From the NCBI GenBank assembly GCA_900770645.1, contig CAAGKY010000169.1, positions 1 through 5,599 of the forward strand: a DNA stretch of 5,599 nucleotides, written 5' to 3'. Position 1 is the first letter of the stretch. The number at the start of each line of letters is the position of its first letter. The stretch is from Bacilli bacterium. GTDB lineage: Bacteria > Bacillota_I > Bacilli_A > ML615J-28 > CAG-313. The translations under genes were made by a program, and so were the position numbers. This document shows, in pieces, positions 1-5,543 of this stretch. The notes beneath the pieces were generated by a model that worked only from the letters and a program-made list of their open reading frames with translations, was not told the DNA's origin and searched no databases.

Positions 1-31
1 ACTCTTTCCCTACACGACGCTCTTCCGATCT
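1..31. other. Illumina TruSeq adapter remnant at contig end
   Basis: The first 31 bases match the 3' part of the standard Illumina TruSeq universal/read-1 adapter, ending in GACGCTCTTCCGATCT. Native AT-rich sequence begins at base 32 (base 31 could be either). The block is visibly more GC-rich than everything after it. It is a library artefact that was not trimmed before assembly, and it marks the true end of the contig. It should be masked, because it contributes false codons and a false stop to the adjoining minus-strand gene. Confidence 0.97.
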
Positions 32-840
32 TTAATATAATTTTCTAATACACGATTAAATTGAGCCATTACCTTTGTGGCGTCACGAATTGTTACACCA
101 TCTAATACTCCTAATAGAATATCTTCATGGAATTTATCATGTAATTTTAATACTTTCTTAGCTTTTGGTGTTACACTTAAATTAACAACACGATGGTCTT
201 TTTCATCACGAACTCTTATTAAATAATCTTTAGCTATTAATCTATTCACTCCAATAGTTAATGACCCAACTGTTACCTTTAATGCGTTCGCAATCTTAGT
301 CATTGGTTGACCATTATATTTATCAACAGTTTCCAACACATGCATTTCACCAATTGTTAAATCAGCTATTTGTTTAGGATCCATCATTTTTTCTTCAATT
401 ACCATCGTTAAGTTAGCAATGTAATTAAAATGTTCCCATAACTTCTTATACATTTGCTTTTCTTCTTTAGTCATTGACTTAAGTTTTTTCTCATTCTTTT
501 TAGCATCAACATTAGAAGTTTCTTTTTTAGGTGTCGCCTTTTTTACAGGGGCTTTTTTAGTTGTTTTTGGTGTTGATTTTTTTGAAGTTACTTTTTCATT
601 ATGTTCTTTTACACTAGTTGGTAAATCATCAAAAACAACAGCGCTCTTTTTATTAGATGCACCTTTTTGTGGAGGTGGTAGTAACGCATCTAATAAAGAT
701 GTTGAGTCAACATTAACCATCTCAGTAGCCTTTTTAGGGGCTGCTTTTTTAGGTGTCGCCTTTTTTACAGGGGCTTTTTTAGTTGTTTTTGTAGTAGTTT
801 TCTTAGTTGTTGTTTTTGTTTTAGATTTTGAAGTTGCCAT
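31..840 (-). CDS. fabT: FabT-like MarR-family regulator with Lys/Ala/Pro-rich N-terminal tail (3' end cut by contig edge)
   Basis: Probable transcriptional repressor of fatty-acid synthesis genes. Residues ~130-270 form a MarR winged-helix domain: a helical start (YKKLWEHFNYIANL), the helix with IGEMHVLETV (~163-172), recognition helix region VTVGSLTIGVNRL (~189-201), and the wing RVRDEKDHR (209-217) with the family D-x-R. The order and spacing closely resemble streptococcal FabT (about 145 aa), which binds DNA with acyl-ACP as co-repressor. The acpP gene just upstream on the same strand supports this. Residues 1 to ~125 are extra: basic, with two copies of KKAPVKKATPKK (21-32, 95-106) flanking a less basic insert (~40-85). 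The start is ATG at 840, with AAAGGAG 6 bases upstream. The open frame formally runs to a TAG at 10-12, but its last six residues (DRKSVV) and stop are adapter; native sequence stops at about residue 270, probably a few residues short of the real end. The FabT assignment is from family resemblance; MarR membership is much surer. Confidence 0.85.
522..569 (-). repeat. 48-bp exact direct repeat, copy 2 (in the regulator's basic tail)
   Basis: This is identical over 48 bases to 744-791; both flanking bases differ. It encodes KTTKKAPVKKATPKK at the downstream end of the basic tail. The copies start 222 bp apart, exactly 74 codons, so both are read in the same frame. Synonymous positions are also identical, which points to recent duplication or ongoing gene conversion rather than selection on the protein alone. 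Confidence 0.93.
744..791 (-). repeat. 48-bp exact direct repeat, copy 1 (in the regulator's basic tail)
   Basis: This is the partner of 522-569, nearer the start of the gene, and encodes the same KTTKKAPVKKATPKK block. A further partial unit (KKAAPKKA) follows it at codons 31-38, so the tail looks built from degenerate K-K-A-x-P-K-K units. Confidence 0.93.
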
Positions 841-865
841 AATAAACTCCTTTCATATTACTTTT

Positions 866-893
866 ATTATATCACATTTATTTTGAATGTCAA
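866..893 (-). promoter_or_regulatory. Promoter of the fabT-like gene
   Basis: On the minus strand there is a perfect -35 box TTGACA (888-893), a 16-base spacer, and a perfect -10 box TATAAT (866-871) preceded by TGA, which gives an extended -10. It lies 26 bases upstream of the start codon, with the AAAGGAG ribosome site in between. The -35 box lies inside the palindrome at 882-894, so a bound repressor would block it. Confidence 0.9.
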
Positions 894-894
894 A
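882..894. promoter_or_regulatory. Putative FabT-type operator (autoregulatory palindrome)
   Basis: The 13-bp inverted repeat TTTGA-ATG-TCAAA has perfect 5-bp arms. The known streptococcal FabT box is AGTTTGATTATCAAATT, with the same TTTGA/TCAAA arms and the same 3-base centre length. Here it overlaps the -35 box of the regulator's own promoter. A weaker outer dyad, ATCACA (871-876) and TGTGAT (900-905), shares the same centre at base 888. Autorepression is inferred; the palindrome itself is directly visible. Confidence 0.72.
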
Positions 895-907
895 CCATTT
901 GTGATAT

Positions 908-946
908 AAAAAAAGATATTTTTAGAAATTCTAAAAATATCTTTTT
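908..946 (-). terminator. Terminator of the tex-acpP operon
   Basis: A near-perfect palindrome has 18-base arms (910-927 and 929-946) around a single central base; in RNA this gives a stem of about 16 bp with a small loop. On the minus strand it ends in seven consecutive T (914-908). It begins 7 bases after the acpP stop codon. The stem is AT-rich but long. It separates acpP from the promoter of the fabT-like gene. Confidence 0.88.
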
Positions 947-952
947 AAGAAA

Positions 953-1183
953 CTATTTGATTTGTGCTTCAATATATTTAACTAAATCTCCAACACTTTT
1001 AACGTTTTGAGCAGCAGAATCTTCCATTTCCATACCGAATTCTTCTTCTAATGCCATAATTAATTCAACTGCATCTAAAGAATCAGCACCTAAATCATCT
1101 ACTAATAAAGTATCCATAGTTACTTTATCTGCTTCTACATTCATTTCGCTAACGATAATTGCTTTTACTTTTTCAAATACCAT
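953..1183 (-). CDS. acpP: Acyl carrier protein
   Basis: Acyl carrier protein of type II fatty-acid synthesis, a 76-residue acidic cytoplasmic protein that carries growing acyl chains on a 4'-phosphopantetheine arm and delivers them to phospholipid synthesis. The attachment motif is LGADSLDAVEL, with the modified serine at residue 35, followed by the acidic recognition helix II (ALEEEFGMEMED). Length and the three-helix pattern are normal for the family. The chosen start is ATG at 1183: AAAGGAG lies 7 bases upstream, inside the last codons of tex, and the protein then begins with the expected helix I (VFEKVKAIIVSEM). An in-frame upstream start at 1282 would only translate the tex tail in another frame. 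The gap to tex is 4 bases, so translation is probably coupled. No convincing promoter is visible inside the tex 3' end, so transcription appears to come from the tex promoter. Confidence 0.97.
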   Translation of the reverse strand: MVFEKVKAIIVSEMNVEADKVTMDTLLVDDLGADSLDAVELIMALEEEFGMEMEDSAAQNVKSVGDLVKYIEAQIK

Positions 1184-1187
1184 TTTT

Positions 1188-3497
1188 TTACTCCTTTGTT
1201 TTTTTATTATTTCTATTATTTTTATTATTGAAGTTTTTCTTGTTGCCTCTTTGAACTGGTTCACTCTTATCTGCAGGATCAATCATAGTAAGTTGTAGAC
1301 GTTGTTTTTTAATATCAACTTCAACTACCCATACTTTTACAATTTGTCCAACCTTTACAGCTTCAAGTGGATGTTTAATATATTTTTTAGACATTTTAGA
1401 AACGTGCACTAATCCATCTTCATGAACACCACAGTCTACGAATGCACCAAAGTCTACTACGTTACGTACTGTACCTTGTAATTCCATTCCAGGAGTTAAA
1501 TCTTCTAATCCTAAAACATCACTTCTTAATACAGGTGCATCAATTACATCACGTGGGTCACGTAATGGAGCGATAAATGCATCTAAAATATCATTTAATG
1601 TATATTCACCAATTTGTAATTCATTAATTAATTCTTGGCGATTAACATTATTTACAGCTTCAACTAATGCTTCACTTCCTAAATCTTTAGAAGTAAATCC
1701 TAATTTTGAAAGAATTAATTTTGCAGCTTCATAACTTTCAGGGTGGATGGCAGTCATATCTAATGGTTCACTTCCATCAACTACACGTAAGAACCCAATA
1801 GCTTGTTCCATAACTTTAGGTCCTACACCTTTTACTTGAATAGCTTCACGAGATTCAAAACGACCATTTGCATCACGATGAGCAACAATTTTTTTAGCTG
1901 TACCAGCATTTAAACCAGCAACATATTTCAATAATGAAGGAGATGCAGTATTGATGTTAACACCAACTTGGTTAACTGCTGTTTCAACAACAAAGTCAAG
2001 TGAATCAGCAAGTTTTGATTGAGTAACATCATGTTGATATTGCCCTACACCAATTGCTTTTGGATCAATTTTTACAAGTTCTGAAAGTGGATCTTGTAAA
2101 CGACGAGCAATTGATACTGCTGAACGTTCTTCAACTTCATAGTCAGGGAATTCTTCACGTGCTAAATCAGATGCAGAATAAACAGATGCCCCTGCTTCAC
2201 TTACAATAACATACGCAACATTTTTCCCAAATTCTTCATTAATTTTCTTTAAACAACGAGATACGAACGCTTCAGTTTCACGGCTTGCAGTACCATTACC
2301 GATAGCAGCAATTTCAACGTTGTGTGCCATTACTAATGAACGTAAAATATATTCAGCATTTTCCACACGTGCTTCCGGAACATTTTCACCAGGGAATTTT
2401 TGGTGTGGATACATAACGCTCTTTTCTAATACTTTTCCAGTTTGATCTACAACCGCAAGTTTACATCCTGTTCTAAATGCAGGGTCAACACCTAAAACAA
2501 TACGGTCTTTCATTGGAGGAGTTAATAAGTAATTTCTTAAGTTTTCTCCAAAGATATGAATAGCTTGATTTTCAGCTTGTTCTTTTAAATCTGAACGAAT
2601 TTCTCTTTCAATAGATGATTTAATTAAACGTTTATATGCATCATCAATTGCTAAACTAACTTGTTCAGCAGTAATACTTTGAGGATTTTTTACAACATCT
2701 TTATAAATATATCCTACAACAAACGCTACATCTTCAACGATAGCAACCTTTAATACTTTTTCACTTTCACCACGGTTGATAGCTAAAATTCGATGTAATT
2801 TAATATTTTTGATTGGTTCTTCGTACGCATAATACATTTCATACACACCTTTTGAATCAAGTGTTGCATCTTTAACTTCTGTTTTTAAAGTTGCATTTTG
2901 CACGAAATAGTTACGAATCCAAGTACGATAACGTGGTTCATCTGATACGATTTCAGCGATGATATCTCTAGCACCTTGTAATGCTTCTTCCGCATTTTTA
3001 ACTACAGTACCTTCTTTTTCTGCTTCTTCTGTAACTTCTTTAGTTACATATTTTTCAGCTTCTTCTAAAACATCTCCATCAGTTGGGAATGATAATAGAT
3101 ATTCTGCTAGTGGTTCTAAACCTTTCTTTTTCGCATCAGTAGCACGAGTTTTCTTCTTTTCCTTGAATGGACGATATATATCTTCAATTTCAGCAAGTTT
3201 TGTTGAATTGATAATCGCATTTTTAATTTCTTCAGTTAATTTACCTTTTTCTTCGATTAGACGCATAACGTCTTCTTTACGTTGAGCTAATTTTTGACCA
3301 TATTCCCATTCTTGGTAAATTGCTCTTATTTGTTCTTCATCCAAATTTCCTGTAACTTCTTTACGATAACGGGCAATGAAAGGAACTGTTGCTCCTCCTT
3401 CGATTAATTGTAATACCGCATTAATTTGTGTAATTTTTACATTTTGTTGCACAGCAATTTGGCGAAGTAATGTGTCATTAATGTAATTATTTTCCAT
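1188..3497 (-). CDS. tex: Tex-family S1 RNA-binding protein (transcription accessory protein)
   Basis: Tex is the bacterial relative of eukaryotic Spt6; the family binds nucleic acid and affects transcription and gene expression, in the cytoplasm. The 769-residue length is typical. Domains in order: Tex N-terminal helical region (~1-190, with GGATVPFIARYRKE and the DIYRPFKEKKKT stretch at 106-118); YqgF/RNase-H-like fold (~331-465, with VLGVDPAFRTGCKLAV, IGNGTASRETE and SEAGASVYSAS); helix-hairpin-helix region (~500-570, VNINTASPSLLKYVAGLN then IQVKGVGPKVMEQAIGFLR); S1 domain (~667-738, GTVRNVVDFGAFVDCGVHEDGLVHVS). A basic Asn/Lys tail (751-769, GNKKNFNNKNNRNNKKTKE) ends the protein and could aid RNA binding. 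The start is ATG at 3497, with GGAGG 7 bases upstream and a strong promoter at 3524-3552. It is first in a two-gene unit with acpP. Partnership with acpP is not a textbook arrangement; no functional link is known to me. Confidence 0.97.
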   Translation of the reverse strand: MENNYINDTLLRQIAVQQNVKITQINAVLQLIEGGATVPFIARYRKEVTGNLDEEQIRAIYQEWEYGQKLAQRKEDVMRLIEEKGKLTEEIKNAIINSTKLAEIEDIYRPFKEKKKTRATDAKKKGLEPLAEYLLSFPTDGDVLEEAEKYVTKEVTEEAEKEGTVVKNAEEALQGARDIIAEIVSDEPRYRTWIRNYFVQNATLKTEVKDATLDSKGVYEMYYAYEEPIKNIKLHRILAINRGESEKVLKVAIVEDVAFVVGYIYKDVVKNPQSITAEQVSLAIDDAYKRLIKSSIEREIRSDLKEQAENQAIHIFGENLRNYLLTPPMKDRIVLGVDPAFRTGCKLAVVDQTGKVLEKSVMYPHQKFPGENVPEARVENAEYILRSLVMAHNVEIAAIGNGTASRETEAFVSRCLKKINEEFGKNVAYVIVSEAGASVYSASDLAREEFPDYEVEERSAVSIARRLQDPLSELVKIDPKAIGVGQYQHDVTQSKLADSLDFVVETAVNQVGVNINTASPSLLKYVAGLNAGTAKKIVAHRDANGRFESREAIQVKGVGPKVMEQAIGFLRVVDGSEPLDMTAIHPESYEAAKLILSKLGFTSKDLGSEALVEAVNNVNRQELINELQIGEYTLNDILDAFIAPLRDPRDVIDAPVLRSDVLGLEDLTPGMELQGTVRNVVDFGAFVDCGVHEDGLVHVSKMSKKYIKHPLEAVKVGQIVKVWVVEVDIKKQRLQLTMIDPADKSEPVQRGNKKNFNNKNNRNNKKTKE

Positions 3498-3523
3498 GTC
3501 GTAGCCTCCGTTTTATTATAAAT

Positions 3524-3552
3524 ATTATACCATATTTATCATTCCTTTTCAA
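3524..3552 (-). promoter_or_regulatory. Promoter of the tex-acpP operon
   Basis: On the minus strand: -35 TTGAAA (3547-3552), 17-base spacer, -10 TATAAT (3524-3529) preceded by TGG (extended -10). It lies 26 bases upstream of the tex start. A second TATAAT lies 9 bases further downstream. The block TTTAATTGCTTGA (3561-3549) spanning the -35 recurs with one change at the fusion-gene promoter. No TTTGA/TCAAA palindrome like the one at 882-894 is present here. Confidence 0.9.
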
Positions 3553-3565
3553 GCAATTAAAGACA

Positions 3566-3602
3566 TAAAATAAGACCCTTAGAACTAACTTCTAAAGGTC
3601 TT
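3566..3602 (-). terminator. Terminator of the GNAT-CinA gene, overlapping its stop codon
   Basis: Inverted repeat with 13-base arms (3590-3602 and 3572-3584), paired throughout if one G-U is allowed, and a 5-base loop GTTAG. On the minus strand it is followed by a TTATTTTA-type tract, weaker than a pure T run. The coding end AAG ACC TTT AGA AGT forms the ascending arm, and the stop codon TAG sits in the loop. It separates the fusion gene from the tex promoter just beyond. Confidence 0.75.
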
Positions 3603-4799
3603 TAAAAGGCTATTTAAACGCCATAAAATATATCTAGTTTGAGCTTCTCTACATTGATTTCTAGGTCCAAAACATTTATGTTCTTCTAAATAAATATAGT
3701 CTTTAATCTTTATTGCAAAATAGAATAAACCATCACGTTCATCTTTGCTGCTAGATCCCGCAAAACCAGTAACTCCAATAGCAACATCTGATTTACTTAT
3801 TTTAGATACACCTACAGCCATTGCTTCAGCAACCTCAATCGAAGCTACCCCTCTTTTATCAATAAGTGAGCGTTTTACTCCTAAAATTTTTACTTTTGCA
3901 TCAACACTATATGTTACATAACTTTCGTTAATTACATTCGATGCTCCACTTACATTAATTAGTTTAGAGATAATCATTCCCCCAGTACAAGATTCAGCAC
4001 AAGATATAGTAAAATCTTTTTTCACTAATTCTGTTACTACCATTTGTTCTAAAGACAATGAATCATATCCTATTAGTTCTTCTTTATAGTATTTCTTTAA
4101 AGTTTCCTCATCTTTTTCTATTTGACTGTAATCTGAGGCACGAAGTGTTAATACTAATGCATTTTGATGTGACTTGACGCTAATTAGCGTATCTAATTTA
4201 ATTATTTCTTTCTTATTATCGATAACAACAAATTTCTTTTCAATACCAATATATTCTAACCAATCATCTTTTGTAATAGTATAATTAATAATTTGAATAT
4301 TGTTTAATCTTTCACTTGATGAAACATATTTCATTCCTGATTTCAACATAACTCTACCAGATGCTAGATTCTCAAAATGATGACACGCATTAATAGTTTC
4401 TAATTTTAACGTTTCAAAACAAAAACAAATAAACGCTCTAAGAGCTTCGGTCATTAATCCGCTATTCCAATAATTATATGATAAACAATATCCTATTTCT
4501 GCTTTTTTAAATGTTAAATCAACATTGAAACAATTAATAGAACCAATAATTTCATTATTTTCTCTATATTCAATTCCATATGTAATTGATGAAGCATTAT
4601 CAAAATCATTAATCCATCTTTCAATAATACTTCTTGTTTCCTCAACACTTTTATGATTTTCCCATGTTAAATATTTAGTGACTCTTGGGTCGCTAGCCCA
4701 GTTGTGAAACATACCATCTGAATCTTCAATAACAAATGGTCTAATAATTAATCTGCGTGTTTCTATGATAGGTAATTCTAAATTATAAAACTTATTCAC
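3585..4799 (-). CDS. GNAT acetyltransferase fused to CinA KH-like and amidohydrolase (PncC-type) domains
   Basis: Two-part protein of 404 residues. Residues ~10-180 are a RimJ/RimL-type GNAT N-acetyltransferase: ETRRLIIRPF start, then the acetyl-CoA region YWNSGLMTEALRAF (~110-123) and the C-terminal ENLASGRVMLKSGMKYV signature. Residues ~200-247 resemble the KH-like linker of CinA (VLTLRAS, then a helical stretch leading to IGYDSLSLEQMVVTELV). Residues ~248-400 are the CinA C-terminal domain, known as nicotinamide-mononucleotide amidohydrolase (PncC: NMN to nicotinate mononucleotide plus ammonia). It keeps AESCTGG (Ser270), VTYSVDAK (Tyr297, Lys302), VTGFAG, and an Arg-containing GPRNQCR near the end. 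The N-terminal COG1058 domain of full CinA is absent; the GNAT is in its place. The acetylation target is unknown. The start is taken as GTG at 4799, because AAGGAG lies 8 bases upstream; an in-frame GTG at 4808 abuts that ribosome site and is unlikely. It is a single gene with its own promoter and terminator. Confidence 0.9.
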   Translation of the reverse strand: MNKFYNLELPIIETRRLIIRPFVIEDSDGMFHNWASDPRVTKYLTWENHKSVEETRSIIERWINDFDNASSITYGIEYRENNEIIGSINCFNVDLTFKKAEIGYCLSYNYWNSGLMTEALRAFICFCFETLKLETINACHHFENLASGRVMLKSGMKYVSSSERLNNIQIINYTITKDDWLEYIGIEKKFVVIDNKKEIIKLDTLISVKSHQNALVLTLRASDYSQIEKDEETLKKYYKEELIGYDSLSLEQMVVTELVKKDFTISCAESCTGGMIISKLINVSGASNVINESYVTYSVDAKVKILGVKRSLIDKRGVASIEVAEAMAVGVSKISKSDVAIGVTGFAGSSSKDERDGLFYFAIKIKDYIYLEEHKCFGPRNQCREAQTRYILWRLNSLLKTFRS

Positions 4800-4821
4800 A
4801 AAGATCACTCCTTACATATCA

Positions 4822-4850
4822 ATTATACCATTTAATAATATTTTTATCAA
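4822..4850 (-). promoter_or_regulatory. Promoter of the GNAT-CinA gene
   Basis: On the minus strand: -35 TTGATA (4845-4850), 17-base spacer, -10 TATAAT (4822-4827) with TGG before it. The ATGGTATAAT block and the upstream TTTAATCGCTTGA block closely match the tex promoter. The -35 box faces that of the yigZ promoter, with 13 bases between them. Confidence 0.9.
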
Positions 4851-4863
4851 GCGATTAAAAGTA

Positions 4864-4892
4864 TTGATAAATATTAGATTTTATAGTATAAT
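4864..4892 (+). promoter_or_regulatory. Promoter of yigZ
   Basis: On the plus strand: -35 TTGATA (4864-4869), 17-base spacer, -10 TATAAT (4887-4892). It lies 25 bases before the yigZ start; a GAGG ribosome site (4907-4910) lies 7 bases before the ATG. It is back to back with the minus-strand promoter at 4822-4850, and the two -35 boxes together make an inverted repeat TATCAA/TTGATA. Confidence 0.88.
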
Positions 4893-4917
4893 ATTATTAA
4901 GAATATGAGGAAATATT

Positions 4918-5520
4918 ATGTATACTATTAAAGATGAAACAATTTTAACAATTGAAATCGATAAAAGCATTTTTATCTCTCATTTAAAAAACGTTAATGA
5001 AATTAAAGATGCAAAAGAATATATCCAAAGCATCAAAAATAAATATCCCGATGCAACACATCACGTAAGCGCCTATATTGTAGGTAAAGGTGGAGAATAC
5101 GGTCACTATGATGATGATGGTGAACCAAGCGGAACATCAGGTATGCCTATTTTTGATTGTTTTAGAAAAAATAATTTAACCAATATTGTATGTGTTGTAG
5201 TTAGATATTTTGGTGGTATTAAACTTGGTGCTGGAGGTCTCGTAAGAGCATACAGCCGTAGCGCAAGCGAAAACTTAAAACAAAATGCTATTGTGCCAAT
5301 TATAGAGTATTCTAATATTTCTCTAACTTTTAATTACTCATATTTAACGGTTATTGAAAATGCTCTTAAAAATTATGAAACTATTAATCGTACATTCAGT
5401 ACTAATATAAATTTAGTTATTAAAGTTCCAACATTTGAAGTAGATTCAGTTATTAATAATTTAGTATCAATAACTAATAATATGATTCAAATCAAAGTAT
5501 TTACTAAAGAAAATGAATAA
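4918..5520 (+). CDS. yigZ: YigZ/IMPACT-family protein (UPF0029)
   Basis: Member of the conserved YigZ/YvyE family, related to the N-terminal part of eukaryotic IMPACT. Its biochemical role in bacteria is poorly defined; links to translation or RNA are suggested by the fold of its C-terminal domain. The 200-residue length is normal. The N-terminal UPF0029 domain (~14-120) shows KSIFISHL, ATHHVSAYIVG (46-56), DDDGEPSGTSGMPI (65-78) and the family signature VVVRYFGGIKLGAGGLVRAYS (93-113, split here as VVVRYFGG then IKLGAGGLVRAYS). Residues ~135-195 form the smaller ferredoxin-like DUF1949 domain, which diverges more between species. The start is ATG at 4918 with GAGG 7 bases upstream. It is monocistronic: its own promoter lies upstream and a terminator palindrome overlaps its stop codon. 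Confidence 0.95.
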   Translation: MYTIKDETILTIEIDKSIFISHLKNVNEIKDAKEYIQSIKNKYPDATHHVSAYIVGKGGEYGHYDDDGEPSGTSGMPIFDCFRKNNLTNIVCVVVRYFGGIKLGAGGLVRAYSRSASENLKQNAIVPIIEYSNISLTFNYSYLTVIENALKNYETINRTFSTNINLVIKVPTFEVDSVINNLVSITNNMIQIKVFTKENE

Positions 5521-5543
5521 AAGGTGTCAATTGACACCTTTTT
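5519..5543. terminator. Bidirectional terminator between yigZ and a convergent gene
   Basis: A perfect palindrome with 12-base arms (5519-5530 and 5531-5542), core GGTGTCAATTGACACC. On the plus strand it ends in TTTTT (5539-5543); on the minus strand it ends in TTTT (5522-5519). It starts within the yigZ TAA, and the minus-strand frame on the other side stops at 5542-5544, so both genes end on the hairpin. Confidence 0.9.

Noticed and set aside
445..840. Lys/Ala/Pro repeats as a CRISPR array or phase-variable microsatellite
   Set aside because: There are only two exact copies and they are coding. The spacing and lack of unique spacers exclude CRISPR, and no short unit repeats long enough for slippage were seen.
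883..910. Plus-strand promoter TTGAAT-16-TATAAA firing toward acpP antisense
   Set aside because: It is a by-product of the dyad symmetry of the regulator's promoter. Its start point would fall inside the terminator palindrome, and no gene lies downstream on that strand.
1184..1282. Longer N-terminus for the acyl carrier protein (start at 1282)
   Set aside because: The extra 33 residues are the tex 3' end in another frame. The AAAGGAG site and the family length both place the start at 1183.
1184..1400. A separate acpP promoter inside the tex 3' end
   Set aside because: The region is AT-rich, with several AATAAT strings, but none has an acceptable -35 box at 16-18 bases.
2959..3285. Plus-strand open frame of 108 codons
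   Set aside because: It lies wholly antisense within tex, has a Ser/Phe-rich shadow composition, and has no ribosome site or family resemblance.
3990..4043. CinA part as a separate internally started gene (Met at 4043)
   Set aside because: No ribosome site precedes that ATG, and it falls just before the catalytic motif, after the KH-like linker, so the fused reading frame is the better model.
4800..4808. GTG at 4808 as start of the GNAT-CinA gene
   Set aside because: It overlaps the last G of the AAGGAG ribosome site; GTG at 4799 has correct 8-base spacing. The difference is three residues.
953..5520. Mollicute genetic code (TGA as Trp)
   Set aside because: The Trp codons checked are TGG and no frame needs TGA read-through. 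No visible gene stops at TGA either, but five genes are too few to conclude anything.
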